Source of the DNA: Warburgia ugandensis | Lineage: Eukaryota > Streptophyta > Magnoliopsida > Canellales > Canellaceae | NCBI GenBank assembly: GCA_035236585.1 | Contig: CP141136.1 | Span: 25,018,426 to 25,082,425 of the forward strand | Direction: 5' to 3' | DNA length: 64,000 nt | Part shown: in pieces, positions 10,761 through 23,540 of the stretch | Layout of the letters: every line of letters starts with the position of its first letter | Numbering within the stretch: position 1 is the first letter of the stretch | The notes under the pieces: model-generated | Databases searched by the model: none | The model's input: the letters and a program-made list of their open reading frames with translations, nothing else | Told to the model about the DNA's origin: nothing | Program-made: the position numbers and the translations under genes

Positions 10761-12494
10761 GAGTATCATAAGTCAGAACTTTCTGCCCTGGAAGGACCCA
10801 ACTACTGGTAACATGGTTATAAGAGCATATATTTTGTAGAACTCTAACAGAGATATTATTGATTTCTCACAACAAATTATTAAATTAACACAACAAGAAA
10901 ATAGTTTTACATTGTAATGCGGATTATAGGTTTCAGTGCTTGCAGGAAAAAAAGAATTGCTTCTCATAAATATTCTTGACTAATTCATGAGACCAACAAA
11001 TGCCCACCAAGCTGTTGACAAGCACAGAAACTCAATTAACAGGATGAGAGAAATAGCCATTAGGTTTCACACTTTCAATAGCTAAATATTCTGCTTTATG
11101 GTTAACAGTACATTTCAGAAGAGTTCCTAAGGCATCCAATTTTCCTTAATTGCTCTGACTCCATACTCATCATTGTATTATTGACATTGGAAAAAATATC
11201 TAAAATCCATTTAAAATACACAATCACTTAATAGTATGAACTTGCTAGTTAACTCTGTAGCGAAGTAGTCGCTTTCGAGTAACCCACTTCGACTCATAAA
11301 TAGGAGTTGGGTTTTTATCTCCTTTCCTTTTGGGCCATAGCGGAGTGATTCGGTACTCTCAAAAAACTAAAAATGCTGATTTTGATCTAGAATAAGTCCT
11401 AACCCTTTATTCCAAACCCTCTCCAACAACTATCTTACCTTTCTTCTTATTATACAAGGAATGCATGTAAATGTTATAAATCAGAACCAAACTTGAGGTC
11501 CTTCTGTTATAAGAGAGCAAGGCTACCTTCTCTTAGCTATTTCTATCTTCTTCCTGCGCAATAGTTGCCCTAATGAGCGGCCAAATTTCAGGTATGTGTT
11601 TTCGTTGTTCTCTTGTTTTTTATCCCTAGCTAGAGTATGCCGATCTTATGGGGAAAGCCACTGTAGCCACCAGTACCACGGATGGCTTGCCATCAACAAT
11701 GTGGTGCTGTTTCTTATGACCAAGCATTAAAGCTTGGCAGCTTGAAAACTAATCGATTCGGCAATCCTTGACGTGGATCTCCTTAAACATGGGCCACGTG
11801 TACGACGGAGACAAATGGGATGTGTATTGAGGGTGCAGCCCGGATCAAGTTTTTTTGGAGCTTCGGCTGATTTGCCCATGATCCTCGGTTTATTTATTGA
11901 CATTCGACTGATGGCCTTTCTCACGACTGGTTGTTTTTCTCATGATTCATGTAAGTTAACTATAGGTGAATCCAGATCTCTGAAGATTTGAATTGTTCAC
12001 AATGTTTCCGTGTGTGTATGTGGATCATTTGATGTATGAGAATCTTGGAATATGCATAGTCATCTAGGTCAAGCGCAACATTGTAAACTATTTGAATTTT
12101 TGGAAATCTAAGCACAGCTAGGGTCATAGCTGTCCATAATTTAGTGTGTGGGCTCACGAGGGGAAATTAAGGGCCGCATACAAAACCATCCTAATTTTAT
12201 TTTAGTTTTCTGAAAATCTAATAAGAAACAGAGGAGAAATTGAGAAATCTTGTTGATTAAGGCTAATCCATTGATGAAGTTAAGCCTTAATTAAATCAGT
12301 TAAAATTGTATAATTAAACCATACATTAAGCATATGATAAGCTCTAATGATCATCTGGCCATAAATTTTGACAAATTAATGATTGGATGGTCAATTGGAG
12401 CTAAATTCAAAATCAAGTTAAAATTTACAAATTTTATCCGTTATATGATCTAATTGAATGCTAAATTAGGGGTATTTTGACTAAAATTAAACAC
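10761..12494. other. Unassigned intergenic DNA
   Basis: No gene or transposon protein was recognised on either strand. The longest frames (11727-11991) overlap on opposite strands and have no recognisable similarity. AT-rich from about 12170 onwards. Confidence 0.4.
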
Positions 12495-14567
12495 TTAACA
12501 CTTGCTTAGACATCAAGTTTCAATTTAATGTATATGTTTGCTTAGAAATAAGTTTCTCTTTAGTAATGAGCTATCGTATAGTGGATGAGCATATTTTTGC
12601 TTAGAAAAATATTATCAAGATAAAGTATAAGTAGGGACTGACCATTTCAATGCTCCACACCACTCATCTTTTGGGAATTGCAATGGATGAGTGATATCTA
12701 AAAGTAATACAATTGTTTGATGAATATAGCCTTTGATCATTCCTAGCTTTGTTGCTAAATAATAGAATCGTCAAATGGAAATAACTGCCGTGAAATACCT
12801 GGTAATGGAAATTTTCTAAAAAATAAAAAAAGACTAAATTTGTAATAGACCGAGGTTCCAATAGCCATAGGGTGAGCCAAGATGGCTTGAGGGGGACGCC
12901 TCAAGATAGACTGAGGCAATAGCCCAAGACGATCTTAGCTCACCCTCAGGCCATCTTGGCAAACACCCGTGGGTTCACCTTTCCCCCCTTTAGGGAGACG
13001 CGTCCACCCTTGCGGCTAGCCCCACCCATCACAAGGGAACTAGCTCTGATACCATTTTTAACATAATGGGGTTCCAATAGCCATAATATTGTTCGCTTTG
13101 GGCGCAGCCCTCACGGTTTTGTTCTTCCCCAATTTCTCAGAAAAAATGCGTTATGACTGTTAGAGTCCAACCGACTCTTATCAACCCACCCAAATCTCCC
13201 TCTCCAGGCAATGTGGGACTAACTCTCAATAACTCCCCACCCTTGTTCCCTAATACCATCTTGGGCTATTGCCTCAGACTATCTTGCGGAATCTCCCTCA
13301 AGCCATCTTAGCTCACCCTCAGGCCATCTTGGCAAACACCTATGGGTTCACCTTTCCCCCTTTAAAGACACACGTCCACGCGTGTGGCTAGCCTGACCCA
13401 TCACGAGGGAACTGGCTCTAATTCCATTTGTAATGGATTGGGGTTCCAACAGCCATAATATTGTGCACTATGGGCGTAGCCCTCACTATTTTGTTCTTCC
13501 CCAGCTTCTCAGGAAAAACGCATTATGACTGTTAGAGTCCAACTGACTCTTATCAACCGGCCCAGATCTCCCTCCCCAGGCGATGTGGGACTAACTCTCA
13601 GTACCTCCCCACCCTTGTTCCCTCAGACCATCTTGGGCTAGGTGAACCCACAGGTGTTTGCCAAGATGGCTTGAAGGTGAGCTAAGATGGCTTGAGGGGG
13701 ATGCCCCAAGATAGTCTGAGGCAATAGCTCAAGATGGTCTGAGGGAACAAGGGTGGGGAGGTACTGAGAGTTAGTCCCACATCGCCTAGGGAGGGAGATT
13801 TAGGCCAGTTGATAAGAGTCAGTTGGACTCTAACAGTCATAACGTGTTTTCCTCGAGAAACTGGGGAAGAACAAAACCGTGAGGGCTGTGCCCAAAGCGG
13901 ACAATATTATGGCTGTTGGAACCCCAGCCTTTTACAAATGGTATCAGAGCCAGTTCCCTCGTGATGGGTCGGGCTAGCCGCACACATGGACGCGTGTCCA
14001 TAAAGGGGGAAAGGTGAACCCACAGGTGTTTGCCAAGATGGCCTGAGGGTGAGCCAAGATGGCTTGAGGGGGATGCCCCAAGATAGTTTGAGGCAATAGC
14101 CCAAGATGGTCTGAGGGAACAAGGGTGGGGAGGTATTGAGAGTTAGTCCCACATCGCCTGGGGAAGGAGATCTAGGCTGGTTGGTAAGAGTCGGTTGGAC
14201 TCTAACATTCATAACGCGTTTTCCTCGAGAAATTGGGGAAGAACAAAGCTGTAAGGGCTGAGCCCAAAGTGGATAATATTATGGCTATTAGAACCCTGGT
14301 TTGTTACAAAATTATTTGGGGACACCAATTTTTGTCTTGGCTAGTTGTAGGCATGCAATCATACTAGTTAAACCACAAAGCATATAGTTAGGAAGAATCA
14401 CAGCAACATTTAGGCCAATTTTGTGTTTGGATGAATTATCCATGTCACTTCGTTGATCGCAAACAAGGTACTTCTCCTTGTTATTCTTGGTTTGAAGTTT
14501 GAGGTAGCACTCTTTCCCTTGTTGAAAATATCCTAAGTAGATTTAAGAATTAGAATAATAGGTTTAT
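12495..14567 (+). repeat. Third copy (B) of the duplication's left-end repeat, interrupted
   Basis: 12495-12840 and 14309-14567 together match about 3235-3800 in copy A and about 34208-34845 in copy C, beginning at TGCTTAGACATCAAGTTT and ending at AATTAGAATAATAGGTT. Copy B keeps the roughly 80-base segment that copy A lost (AACAAGGTACTTCTCCTTGT), as copy C does. It lacks the first 115 bases and everything after AATAGGTT. The insertion between the two halves is a separate element (12841-14308). The repeat therefore exists independently of the dynamin duplication and may be an old non-coding transposon. Confidence 0.8.
12841..14308. mobile_element. TRIM-like LTR element in fold-back arrangement
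   Basis: The element starts TGTAATAG, ends TTGTTACA and is flanked by AAATT at 12836-12840 and 14309-14313. The uninterrupted site exists in copies A and C, which shows the insertion directly. The right half has a plus-strand LTR-type unit ending TTTACA at 13936, the primer-binding site TGGTATCAGAGCC at 13939-13951, about 90 internal bases and a second LTR-type unit. The left half holds the same units inverted, with the reverse primer-binding site at 13043-13054 and a damaged one at 13411-13424. Units contain TTAGTCCCACATCGC, of a type common in plant TRIMs. There is no coding capacity, so any movement would need enzymes from another element. Confidence 0.75.
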
Positions 14568-15194
14568 GGGAACTAAAAGATCTCCATTTAAGGTAGGTGA
14601 AATTAAGATTGCTAAGATTTTTGCTATATATGCATGTGTACATGAATTTTAAGCGTTAAGACAAGTCTTTTCCGTTTATATGAAAAATAAGATGAATGAG
14701 CATGCTGAAATTAAACCATGATTAAACTAATCATGCACAAGCTATGTATTATTGTGAACCATGTGAGAAACACCTTAAAGATTGATACCAGAAACTGATC
14801 CTTGAGGTATATCTTTGGGTTTGGTGTGTCTTTGGGTTTAACTGTGACGACCCAAGTTTTATATGATGCAAATTTCATAAAAAGGCGAGATCTCTTGTTT
14901 TAGAAATATGAAATGCATGAAAATATTTTGTTATGAAAAATAATATTTCGTATAAAACCCCGAGTGTCAAAACACATTTTCAAATCATATAGCCATGGCA
15001 TAGTTTTAGATCAACTCTATTCCCAAGAAAGTGTTAGTCACAACCCCAGCTATAGAGAGTAACTACAATCAAGTAACATTCACTGAAAGATAAGGTAGAG
15101 GTTTACTTACTTGTACTTAATTTGGGTGTCTTCTGTCACGGGCGTAACCTGTCCTTACGTGTTTACTTGTGTCTGAAAAATGTTAAGGATTAGG

Positions 15195-15213
15195 TGAGTA
15201 TACACTATACTCA
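15195..15213 (-). other. LTR stem-loop, subfamily 1
   Basis: TGAGTATA, loop CAC, TATACTCA: an exact 8-bp stem. The equivalent site in the LTR at 57620-60457 is 60048-60066. Confidence 0.75.
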
Positions 15214-17068
15214 ATAGGAGTCTATTGCTACTAGTTTTACAGTGCATGCTATGTTTTAAAATCATATGTCCTTTAAAACATGTGCATGTTTGATCACTCA
15301 TATTCAATATTGATATTAAAAACCATTGTCGAATTAGAATACTGACGACTTAAGAATTGCATAATCCAAGTCGAAAGTAACATAGATATTATAAACATAA
15401 TGATATGCATAAGATGCTTAACTGAATCCAACTCATGGATCTATGTATGGTCAACCATCCTCATGTCATGACATATGCAATGCAAGTAAATCCTCAAAAA
15501 CATAGGGCCCACTATGCCCACGACCTCATCGCCTCCACGGGGCATATGACACTTCAACCCAGTGCCGTGACACCAGTAGTAGTCCTCTGTACCACATGTA
15601 GTTGAAGTAAGGACATGCCTTTTTGGCGTGGTACCCTTTCCACCTAATAGTGGTAGAGGCTAGGAGGCGACCCCAGACCTCTCGCCATAGCGCCTACGAG
15701 CTTACTAGCCCAAATCATATACGATCAAGCAAGTAAAAACCTCTTTTTCAAAATATGTCCTCTTTGGGTCCCTTACAACTGGCTACCTAGCGTCTTTTGG
15801 GCACTCCAGCATCTTTTGGTAACCCTCAAGGATATGCAATTTTTCAAAACTCAATAATCACAAATCATGCAATTTATGCACTTATTTATTGTAAATCATG
15901 CCATTTATGCAATCGTTTGCAAAACAGGTATGCAATGCATAAAATCTGTTCATGCTAGTATCGTATTCAAAGTCATAACCCTGCCTAGAAGCCTGCCAGC
16001 CTGTTAGCTCTCTCTGGCCCGCCCTCATCAGCCCGCCCTCATCGGCCAAGGCTACACTTATCATGCAGACAAGAATCCTTTTTCAAAACATGCCTATGCA
16101 TGTAACACATGTCTTGGCAATATATACGTAATGTATTTTTTATATGCATGCTAAGTCATTTATAATATGCATTCTCAAAGCATCATGAGTTCTTTTTAAA
16201 ATTCTAGTAGCTATAGAACACCTACATCAAAATATCATGGGTTCTATTAAAAAGTCTAGTAGTGATAGAGCACCTACTTCAAAACATCATGGGTTCTTTT
16301 AAAAAGTCTAGTAGCAATAGAGCACCTACCTGGTTTGATTGAGCTAGTCCCCTTGTCCTCGTACGTTCCATGACATGGTTTAGGGGGAAAAGGTTAGCTT
16401 GACCTATTTCTATAGGCTCTAGAACATTTTACCTCACTACTTAGGCATTAAGGATTCATTCTCATGCCTAAGGGCCTCCTAAGGTCCCTAACTAGGCCTT
16501 GGTATAGTTAGGTTTGCAAAGGTTTAGTGGCCCCGTGCCACTATCATAGTTTAAGGGTCATTCCCACCTTAGATAGGGCCTTGATAAGGTATTTTATAAT
16601 TTGGGTGCGTCTGCGCCGTCGATACGGACACAACGCCTCTCGCAGCACCTTAATCGGAGCCCTAAAACTCAAGTTATGGGCATTTTAATATCAAGAGTAC
16701 ACAGAAGGCTCATATGAGGTGGAAGCCCAGGACGCTAATGCGTCCCGCGTCAGCGTCGCGCGCCCCACTTGGGCATCTGTAGACGCACCAAGCTTTCGCC
16801 CATCTTTTTCATTTGCGGGCGCGTCCCAGTACGCCCCAGGCACCTTCCCTGGGTCCGTTGTGGCTCGTTAGAGCCCCGTTTTGCATGGTTTCTCATGCAA
16901 AAACTTAGGGAAACTCATCCTAAGACTAAGGGGTAGGTGGGTTTAGAGTGGTTTAAGGCATACCTGGTTCATGGTCGGGTTTTTTCCACATTTTCTCCTC
17001 TTGCCTGCTTCTCCACGATGGGGTTTTCCTAGGGTTTTGGGCTGCCATTGGAGGTGCCCAAGAGCTCT

Positions 17069-17076
17069 ATTTATAG
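17069..17076 (-). promoter_or_regulatory. TATA box of solo LTR (minus strand)
   Basis: TATAAATA read on the minus strand within CTCTATAAATAGAGC, placed about 360 bases inside the LTR start as in the related LTR at 57620. Confidence 0.6.
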
Positions 17077-17874
17077 AGCTTGAAGAGGGTTCTGGAGGGG
17101 ATTTCTACCTCCATGGAATGGTGGTGGTTTCTCCCCTGCACACCTCCATTCTAGAAACCTCCAGTATGTTTGGAAAGAAGGGGGGTGCACGTATCAAAAC
17201 GGGTCCCTATTTTCTCAGGCCAAATATGTTTTTAAATTAAATTCGTTTTGGGTGATTTTGGTCTTGTTGGATTTATTTTTCTAAGACGCACCTAAGGGTA
17301 CCATTCTCAGGACCAAATTTTTGGATCTAGTCAGGATAAATAGTGAAATGACCAAAATACCCTTATCTTCAAAAAGTGAACTTTTTATTACCAACTTGGG
17401 ATTTCAATGTTTCAAAAATGGAGTCATTACATTAACTCACTACGTCGACTCACTGCACCAAAAGAGGATAATCAGAAACGATGCCCTGAGGTGTGTCTTT
17501 GGGTTAACCCACTACCTCAAGAGGATAAAATGCCTACTTGTGTACTTGATACACACAACAACATGTTGGTATTTGGTAATGTGAAATGGCTCATAAGAGC
17601 GAAAACTAGTATCAGGAAATGAAAATAATTTGTGCATTTGACATGTGACTGCATATTTTGCATTTTAAAGAATGTGTTTTAGTACTGATGCATTAGTATT
17701 TCTTAAATTATGGCATGGATTCATGATTTTGATAAATGTTGAATGATTTTGGGTTAAATGATAATTGAATTGTTCTTTGCATGATTCAGCATCCCTAAAT
17801 TGATCTATATAGAATTATCATGATTTTGTTTATATAAAATTGCGACTTATTCCACCTACATAAGCGATTGCTTG

Positions 17875-17906
17875 CTGAGGCATTGCTTTGGTTTGCAATG
17901 CCTCAG
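17875..17906 (+). other. LTR stem-loop, subfamily 2
   Basis: CTGAGGCATTGC, loop TTTGGTTT, GCAATGCCTCAG: an exact 12-bp stem. Related copies are at 50579-50610 and 55066-55097. Confidence 0.85.
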
Positions 17907-18340
17907 ATACAGAGAATAGTAACAGGTTTAGCATGTTAACAGTATCTCAGAACAGAGGATTCTCAAGAAATAGAGCTGCTTACTAACAGGAGTGCGCTAA
18001 TGGAAGCTTTGGAAAAGGACAGGTAAGAATTAATCTTTGAATTGAAGTTATCGTATTAGAAAGGAGAAAGAGACTGCATTGTATGTAATTGAGGGAGTTT
18101 TGATGACTTATGTGATTGGGTTGTGATGTGGAGGTTATGGGTGTGTCTGTTTGAATATTTTGTTTTATTCTGTTGGACGTATACAAAGGTGACAGAGTAT
18201 CTAATTATATGTTAAAATTGCCAATGAATGTTTATCAGGTACTTCGCAATGACATGCGTTAAATGTCATATGTCTGAAAAACAAAGGAAATGCTACCGAA
18301 TTTTCAGTAGAAATAAGCTCTTATTTCACCAAGAATCCTT

Positions 18341-19032
18341 GCTTTTGAGAAAAGAAAAATGACACTTATAGTCTTTCAAAGTGAATTTGAAAGAAAAGAT
18401 TCTTTCGTAATTGTTTACTCTTTAAAAAAGATTTTATTAAAAATCAAACTTGCTAAGTCAATGTCTTTTGTATTTAAAAAGAGTTATGAAAAGAGGGCTA
18501 AGAATAATCACAATGGAATGAAAATGAGTTATTCCTTATATATACAAAAATATTGATAGCTAGCTATCATTGAAAGTAAATGCCTATTTAAATTATTCTT
18601 AAGAGTTCTAATTATGAATTAGAGGTGCATAATGCCTAGAGGACATGACAACTGTTCTATAAAGATGATTACTAAAGGATAAGAAAGAAAAGCAAATGAG
18701 TGGAGAATTGAAACGTGTATACAGAAACTTAACAAATAAGTTCAAGCTCTAACTTGGACAGTGTGTATAAACTTTTGAAAATGCTTAACAACTATGGCAA
18801 TAACTGCAATATGAGAATAACGATGAAGGGTCAAGAATTATTACAATTAATGAGAATTTGAAAGAGTTAGAGAGGAATTGTATTAACCTAAACTTGAAAA
18901 TTGTCTATTTATTGATGTTGATGCTAGTGGTGATGACACAATTAGTTATCTTGTGATATGGGGATACTTTTAGAAGTGTCTAAAGAATAATATGGAAATA
19001 ATTTTAAGGATGAAATTCCTATGAGGGAAGAA
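18341..19032 (+). mobile_element. Deleted internal region of a Ty3/gypsy element
   Basis: The last bases, GGATGAAATTCCTATGAGGG followed by AAGAA, are the usual end of the coding region plus polypurine tract of Del/Tekay-type plant Ty3/gypsy elements, directly before the 3' LTR start TGTAACATCCC. GAG, protease, reverse transcriptase and integrase are not readable; most of the usual 4-5 kb is gone. Confidence 0.6.
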
Positions 19033-20450
19033 TGTAACATCCCTAATATATAAATATCAATTTTAGTGAATTTTGAAAAATGTTAAATTCGGATGAAAAG
19101 AACATATTAAATTCATATTTTTAGAGTTTTATAAGTGAAAGACTGGATAGATATCTAATCTAACACTAAGACCTCTATAATTGGATAGTACTAAAAAATA
19201 CGATTCAAATAGCACTAAGTTTGTTAAAATCGAAGTTCGAATGGAGGAGATATTAGGAGTTAAAGATTAAGGGTATTTTTGAAGAAAAAAAATGAAAAGG
19301 GCTTCAATAGAGGGGGTCATATTTGATATAGGCACCCCCACATTAAGTCAAACGAAACGGATGTTTTATTTTCAAAAAAACCCAACGAAAACGATGGAGG
19401 GAGAAGAGAAAGGGGAAGAAGAAGAGATAAAAAGAAGAGGAAATAAAGGAAGGAGAGAAGGAGAGAAGGAGAGGAGAAGGGGAAGGAAAGGAGAAGGAAG
19501 CCTTGCACACTTGGAAGCCCCATGTTACACCAGCAAGAGAGACTGAATCGAGGGAAAAGAAGAGAGGGGGAAAGAACAAGGAAGAAGGAGAAGAGGGAGA
19601 GAGAAGGAAAAGAGAGGTGGGGAAGAATTAGTGTGCCTGAAACTAGATCGCGTTGGAGGGGGAGAAGAAGACATTTACAGTCGCCAAATAAATAGTTTGT
19701 TGGCAACAATGGTGGCTCCGATCGGAGATCCAATCGTCCAATCAAGTCTTCAAGAGTTGAGGCGCAAAACCCCTCTAGTTCCACTACCATCAAAGGAGAA
19801 ACAATGCTAGATCGAAGCAGGAACAATATTCACGTGAAACTAACGCCTGAAAATCATCAAACCATGTCTTCTTCAACAACGATTGGGTGTAGGGAACACT
19901 CCCAAGAGGTAGGATCTGTGATACCCATCTCTTGATTTGGAGTTCTAGCTAGATCAGTATCGTTTTATGCTAGATTAAGCCATTAATTCTTTAATCCATG
20001 CTTAGATAAGAATAATATAGGTCTGAACTATCTTTGATTTAGTAGAAAATTGTTAATTTTGGTTATAAATCGACTACACAATCTCAACCATCCAATCAGG
20101 TACTGTTCACACAGTAATTTCGTGATGTCTAATCGACAATCAAACATCATAGATGAGTTCTCTATCCTTAAAAATGATAGGATGACTAAAATTATATGAA
20201 TTTGAAGATAAATAGATTGGATGATCTAGGCCGTCCGATCTATCATTATTCAAACAAAGACCTTGTGATGTCGGATCAATAATAAGATGCCAAAGATGGA
20301 CTCCTGAACCTTGAATTAGCTTAGATATAATATAAATTTTGGAATTTGGATAAACATATATAGAAAATTTGATAATATGAACTATTCATGATGCTCATTA
20401 TATCAATCTGATTTAGGAATACAATTATAGTATGGAAAATAACATCCAGC
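19033..20450 (+). mobile_element. Truncated 3' LTR of a Ty3/gypsy element
   Basis: It starts TGTAACATCCC right after the polypurine tract and matches 45719 onward: the tract CATATTTGATATAGGCACCCC (19319) corresponds to 46012, and the later AGGTAGGATCTGTGATACCC (19905) to 46459. A purine-rich stretch at 19380-19620 gives long low-complexity frames on both strands which I do not regard as genes. The LTR breaks off near 20450 at a copia fragment. Confidence 0.65.
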
Positions 20451-20462
20451 TTCAACCCAAGA

Positions 20463-23228
20463 GATGTGGCATAGACGGATCAGTCACATGAGTGAGAAGG
20501 GACTAGGTTGTCTAGTCAAGAAGAACTTGCTTTTAGGGCTCAAAGCTATGAAGTTGAACAAGTATACTAATTGTCTTACTAAGAAGAAGCAATAGGTTTC
20601 CTTCAAGAGCCATCCTCCTTCTAGGAAGTCGAGCATGCTTAAATTGGTACATTCAGATGTGTGTGGTCCTTTGAAGGTACGAACACATGGTGGTGCACTC
20701 TATTTTGTCACCTTTATCGATGATTATTCCATAAAACTATGGGTCTATGTTTTGAACTCCAAGGATCAGGTGCTTGACAAGTTCAAAGAGTTTCAAGCTT
20801 CTGTTGAATATCAAATAGGGAAGAAGCTAAAAAGTATTCGCACTAACAATGGTGGTGAGTACTGTGGATCATCTGATGCTTATTGCAAGCAACATGGGAT
20901 CAGGCATCAAAGGACTCCTTCGAAGATTCCTCAGCTAAATGGTTTAGCAGAGAGGATGGATAGGATATTGATGGAAAGGGTCAGATGCTTGCTTTCTTAA
21001 GCTAAGCTTCCTGGTTCCTTCTAAAGTGAAGCACTATACACAGTTGCCCATGTTATTAACCAGTCTCCAATCGTTGCCTTGAATGGAAATGTTTCTTACT
21101 TGCTGTGATATGGAAAAGATGTCTCCTATGATCACTTACGAGTGTTTGGGTGCAAGGTGTTTGTACATGTACCCAAAGATGAGAGGTCCAAGCTAGACGT
21201 CAAGACCAAACAATATATTTTCATTTGTTACAGGCAAGATGAGTTTGAATACATGCTATATGATCCAATTGAAAAGAAGCTTGTTAGAAGTCGCAACGTT
21301 GTCTTTATGGAAGACCAAACTATTGAACACATTAACAAGGTTGAAAAATCAGAAACTTGGAGTTCTGATATTCTAACTGATTTGGATCTAGTTCCTATTT
21401 CACAAAAGCCAGGTGTAGATGGCACCAATGACCATGGTGGTGCCCAAGCTGATGTTCAAGATGATCAAGATGAGGGTGAACATGAAATTGTTAATGACAC
21501 GGATGCTTTGCCAGAGGCTGATGATATTCACCAGGAGGTTCCTACTAAGAAGCCAACAGTTTTATTGAGATAGAGTATGAGAGACCATCGACTCTCCACT
21601 CGGTATTCACCAAATGTGTTTGTTCTCCTTACTAAAGGGGGAGAGCCTAAGAGCTACACAGTGGTAGTTGAAAGTGAACAGAATTCAGAGTGGATGGCAA
21701 CTATGGAGGATGAGATGAAATCCTTGCAGGACAACCATACATTTGAGCTGGTGAGATACTGTAAGGGTAGAAAAGCTTTGAAGAATCGGTGGGTTTACAG
21801 GGTGAAGCATGAGAGTGATACTTCATGTCTACAATACAAAGCTAGTCAAAGAAAAGGAGTTGATTTTGAGGAGATATTTTCTCTTATTGTAAAAATGTCT
21901 TCAATTCGAGCTGTATTTAGTTTAGCCGCCAACCTTGATCTAAAGGTTAGCAAATGGATGTGAAGATAGCATTCATCTATGGTGACTTAGAAGAGGAGAT
22001 ATATATATATATATATATATATAGAGCAGCCAAAAGGTTTTGTTGGTAAAGCCAAGGAGAACTACATCTGCACGCTAAAGAAAAGTTTGTATGGCTTGAA
22101 ACAAGCTCCCAGGCAATGCTACAAAAAGTTTGAGCAATTTATGGCCCAACAGGGTTATAGAAAGACTACTTCAAATCATTGTGTTTGTGCAAAAATTCTC
22201 AAAGGATGACTTTTTCATCTTGCTACAATATGTCGATGATATGCTTATTGTTGGATGCAGCTCCTCAATGATCAGTTAGTTAAAGAACATGCTAAACAAA
22301 GTCTCTGCTATGAAAGACTTGGGACCCACAAGACAGATTCTTGGGATTTCTATCATTTGCAACAGGAGGAATAAGCAGTTATGGCTGTCTTAAGAAAAGT
22401 ATATAGAAAAGATACTTCAACAATTCCATATGAATAAAGCTAAAGTGGTTAGTACTCCTTTTGCTACTCACTTTAATCTTAGTACGAAGCAAGTTCCATT
22501 GAGTGATGCTGAAAAGGGGTACATGTAAGATGTTCTTTATACTTCAACTGTTGGCAGTCTTGTGTATGCCATGGTGGGCACCAAACCAAACATTGCATAT
22601 GCAGTTGGAACAATGACCCATTTTCTGTCCAATTTAGGAAAAGAGCATTGAAATGCAGTAAAGTGGATATTGAGATATCTACATGGTACTTCCAAGTTGA
22701 GCTTGAGATTTGGCACTGGCAAGCTCGTGCTTGAGGGCTACATTTATTTTGATATGGCTAGTGATCTTAACATGAGAAAGTCTACTTCAAGCTACCTAAT
22801 TACCTTTGCAGGGAGAGTTGTGTCTTGGTAGTCAAAGTTACAGAAGTGTGTTGCCTTGCTTATGATGAAGGCTGAGTTTATTATTATGATGGAGGCTTGC
22901 AAAGAGTTACTATGGATGAATAACTTCGTGAATGAACTTAACTTTATGCAAAAGAAGTATACTTTATTTTGCAATAGTCAGAGTGCTATACACTTTAGTA
23001 AGAATTCTACTTTTTATGAAAGGTCAAAGCACATTGATGTTCGGTATCAATGAATACTTGATGTTTTGAACTCGAAGTTGTTAGAGCTTGAGAAAATTCA
23101 TACTGATGACGAAAGCATTACCTCGGAGTAAGTTCGAGCTTTGCAGGGAACTGAATAGAATGAGCTTTTGCTAGAAGTTCACATGTAAAGAATCCTTCTT
23201 TCAATTAATGGGCTTGGAGGGGGAGATT
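20463..23228 (+). pseudogene. Ty1/copia polyprotein remnant (integrase to RNase H)
   Basis: Domains appear in copia order but in several frames. A GAG-pre-integrase segment (LWHRRISHMSEKGLG) is at 20465-20510. Integrase lies at 20635-21000 with HSDVCGPL, then TNNGGEY where the second catalytic Asp should be (replaced by Asn), then the Glu in NGLAER. The integrase C-terminal part is at 21142-21573. Reverse transcriptase runs about 21640-22330 with an intact YVDDM at 22229-22243, and RNase H about 22560-23060. Stops and frameshifts are frequent and an (AT)12 tract sits inside the reverse transcriptase. GAG, protease and the 5' LTR are missing. The similarity is to Tnt1-type elements. Confidence 0.85.
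21999..22022. repeat. (AT)12 microsatellite inside copia reverse transcriptase
   Basis: Twelve AT units interrupt the coding frame just before the conserved EQPKGF-type segment. Confidence 0.95.
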
Positions 23229-23540
23229 TGTCGGATCCAATCCCATTTTTCAAAAAAAAAAAAGCAGTTGCATCCCATTTTTTCAAACAAGGGCAGCCGC
23301 CGACGAAAGAATTCATTTCCTCTTCGACTATTGTGGCACTATCTAAAGATTATCATGAAAGCTTCATTGAAATTGATCTAAAAAAAAAATCCCTATAAAT
23401 GGGGATGATTGTAAGGAGTTATGGCATCCACCATAATCCCCATCAAGTCTTTCATATAAAAGGCCCTTTTTTGATGCCTGGGCCCAGATAGATAATTTTT
23501 CAAAATTGAAGGAGTTTCATGTGCACTAACATTCTGGATT
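23229..23540 (+). mobile_element. 3' LTR fragment of the copia element
   Basis: TTGGAGGGGGAGATT at 23214-23228 is a typical copia polypurine tract and TGTCGGATCC follows as the LTR start. The LTR end could not be found, because a LINE-like reading frame starts near 23540. Confidence 0.5.

Larger units (their letters stand above)
14843..17431 (-). mobile_element. Solo LTR of a Ty3/gypsy element, subfamily 1
   Basis: On the minus strand the LTR starts TGTAATGACTCC and ends GGTCGTCACA. TTAAC lies on both sides (14838-14842 and 17432-17436), an exact 5-bp target duplication, and no internal region is present, so this is a solo LTR left by recombination. A minus-strand TATA box lies at 17069-17076 with a GC-richer leader after it. 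It is homologous along its length to the solo LTR at 57620-60457, for example in the tract around CCTCTTTGGGTCCC at about 15768-15781. Confidence 0.88.
14568..18340 (+). mobile_element. Ty3/gypsy 5' LTR remnant, interrupted
   Basis: After removing the solo LTR at 14843-17431 this is a partial plus-strand LTR. GATCTCCATTTAAGGTAGGTG near 14580 matches GTTCTCCATCTAAGGTAAGTG near 49508. The stem-loop at 17875-17906 matches those at 50579 and 55066, and the tract ATGCTACCGAATTTTCAGTAG near 18290 matches 51025 and 48968. The left edge is abrupt at the end of the copy B repeat, so the LTR start is missing. The element's own 3' LTR begins at 19033. Confidence 0.65.

Noticed and set aside
19317-19826. 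169-codon Leu/Ser/Phe-rich minus-strand frame
   Set aside because: It is the reverse of a purine-rich LTR tract, so the hydrophobic sequence is a composition effect.
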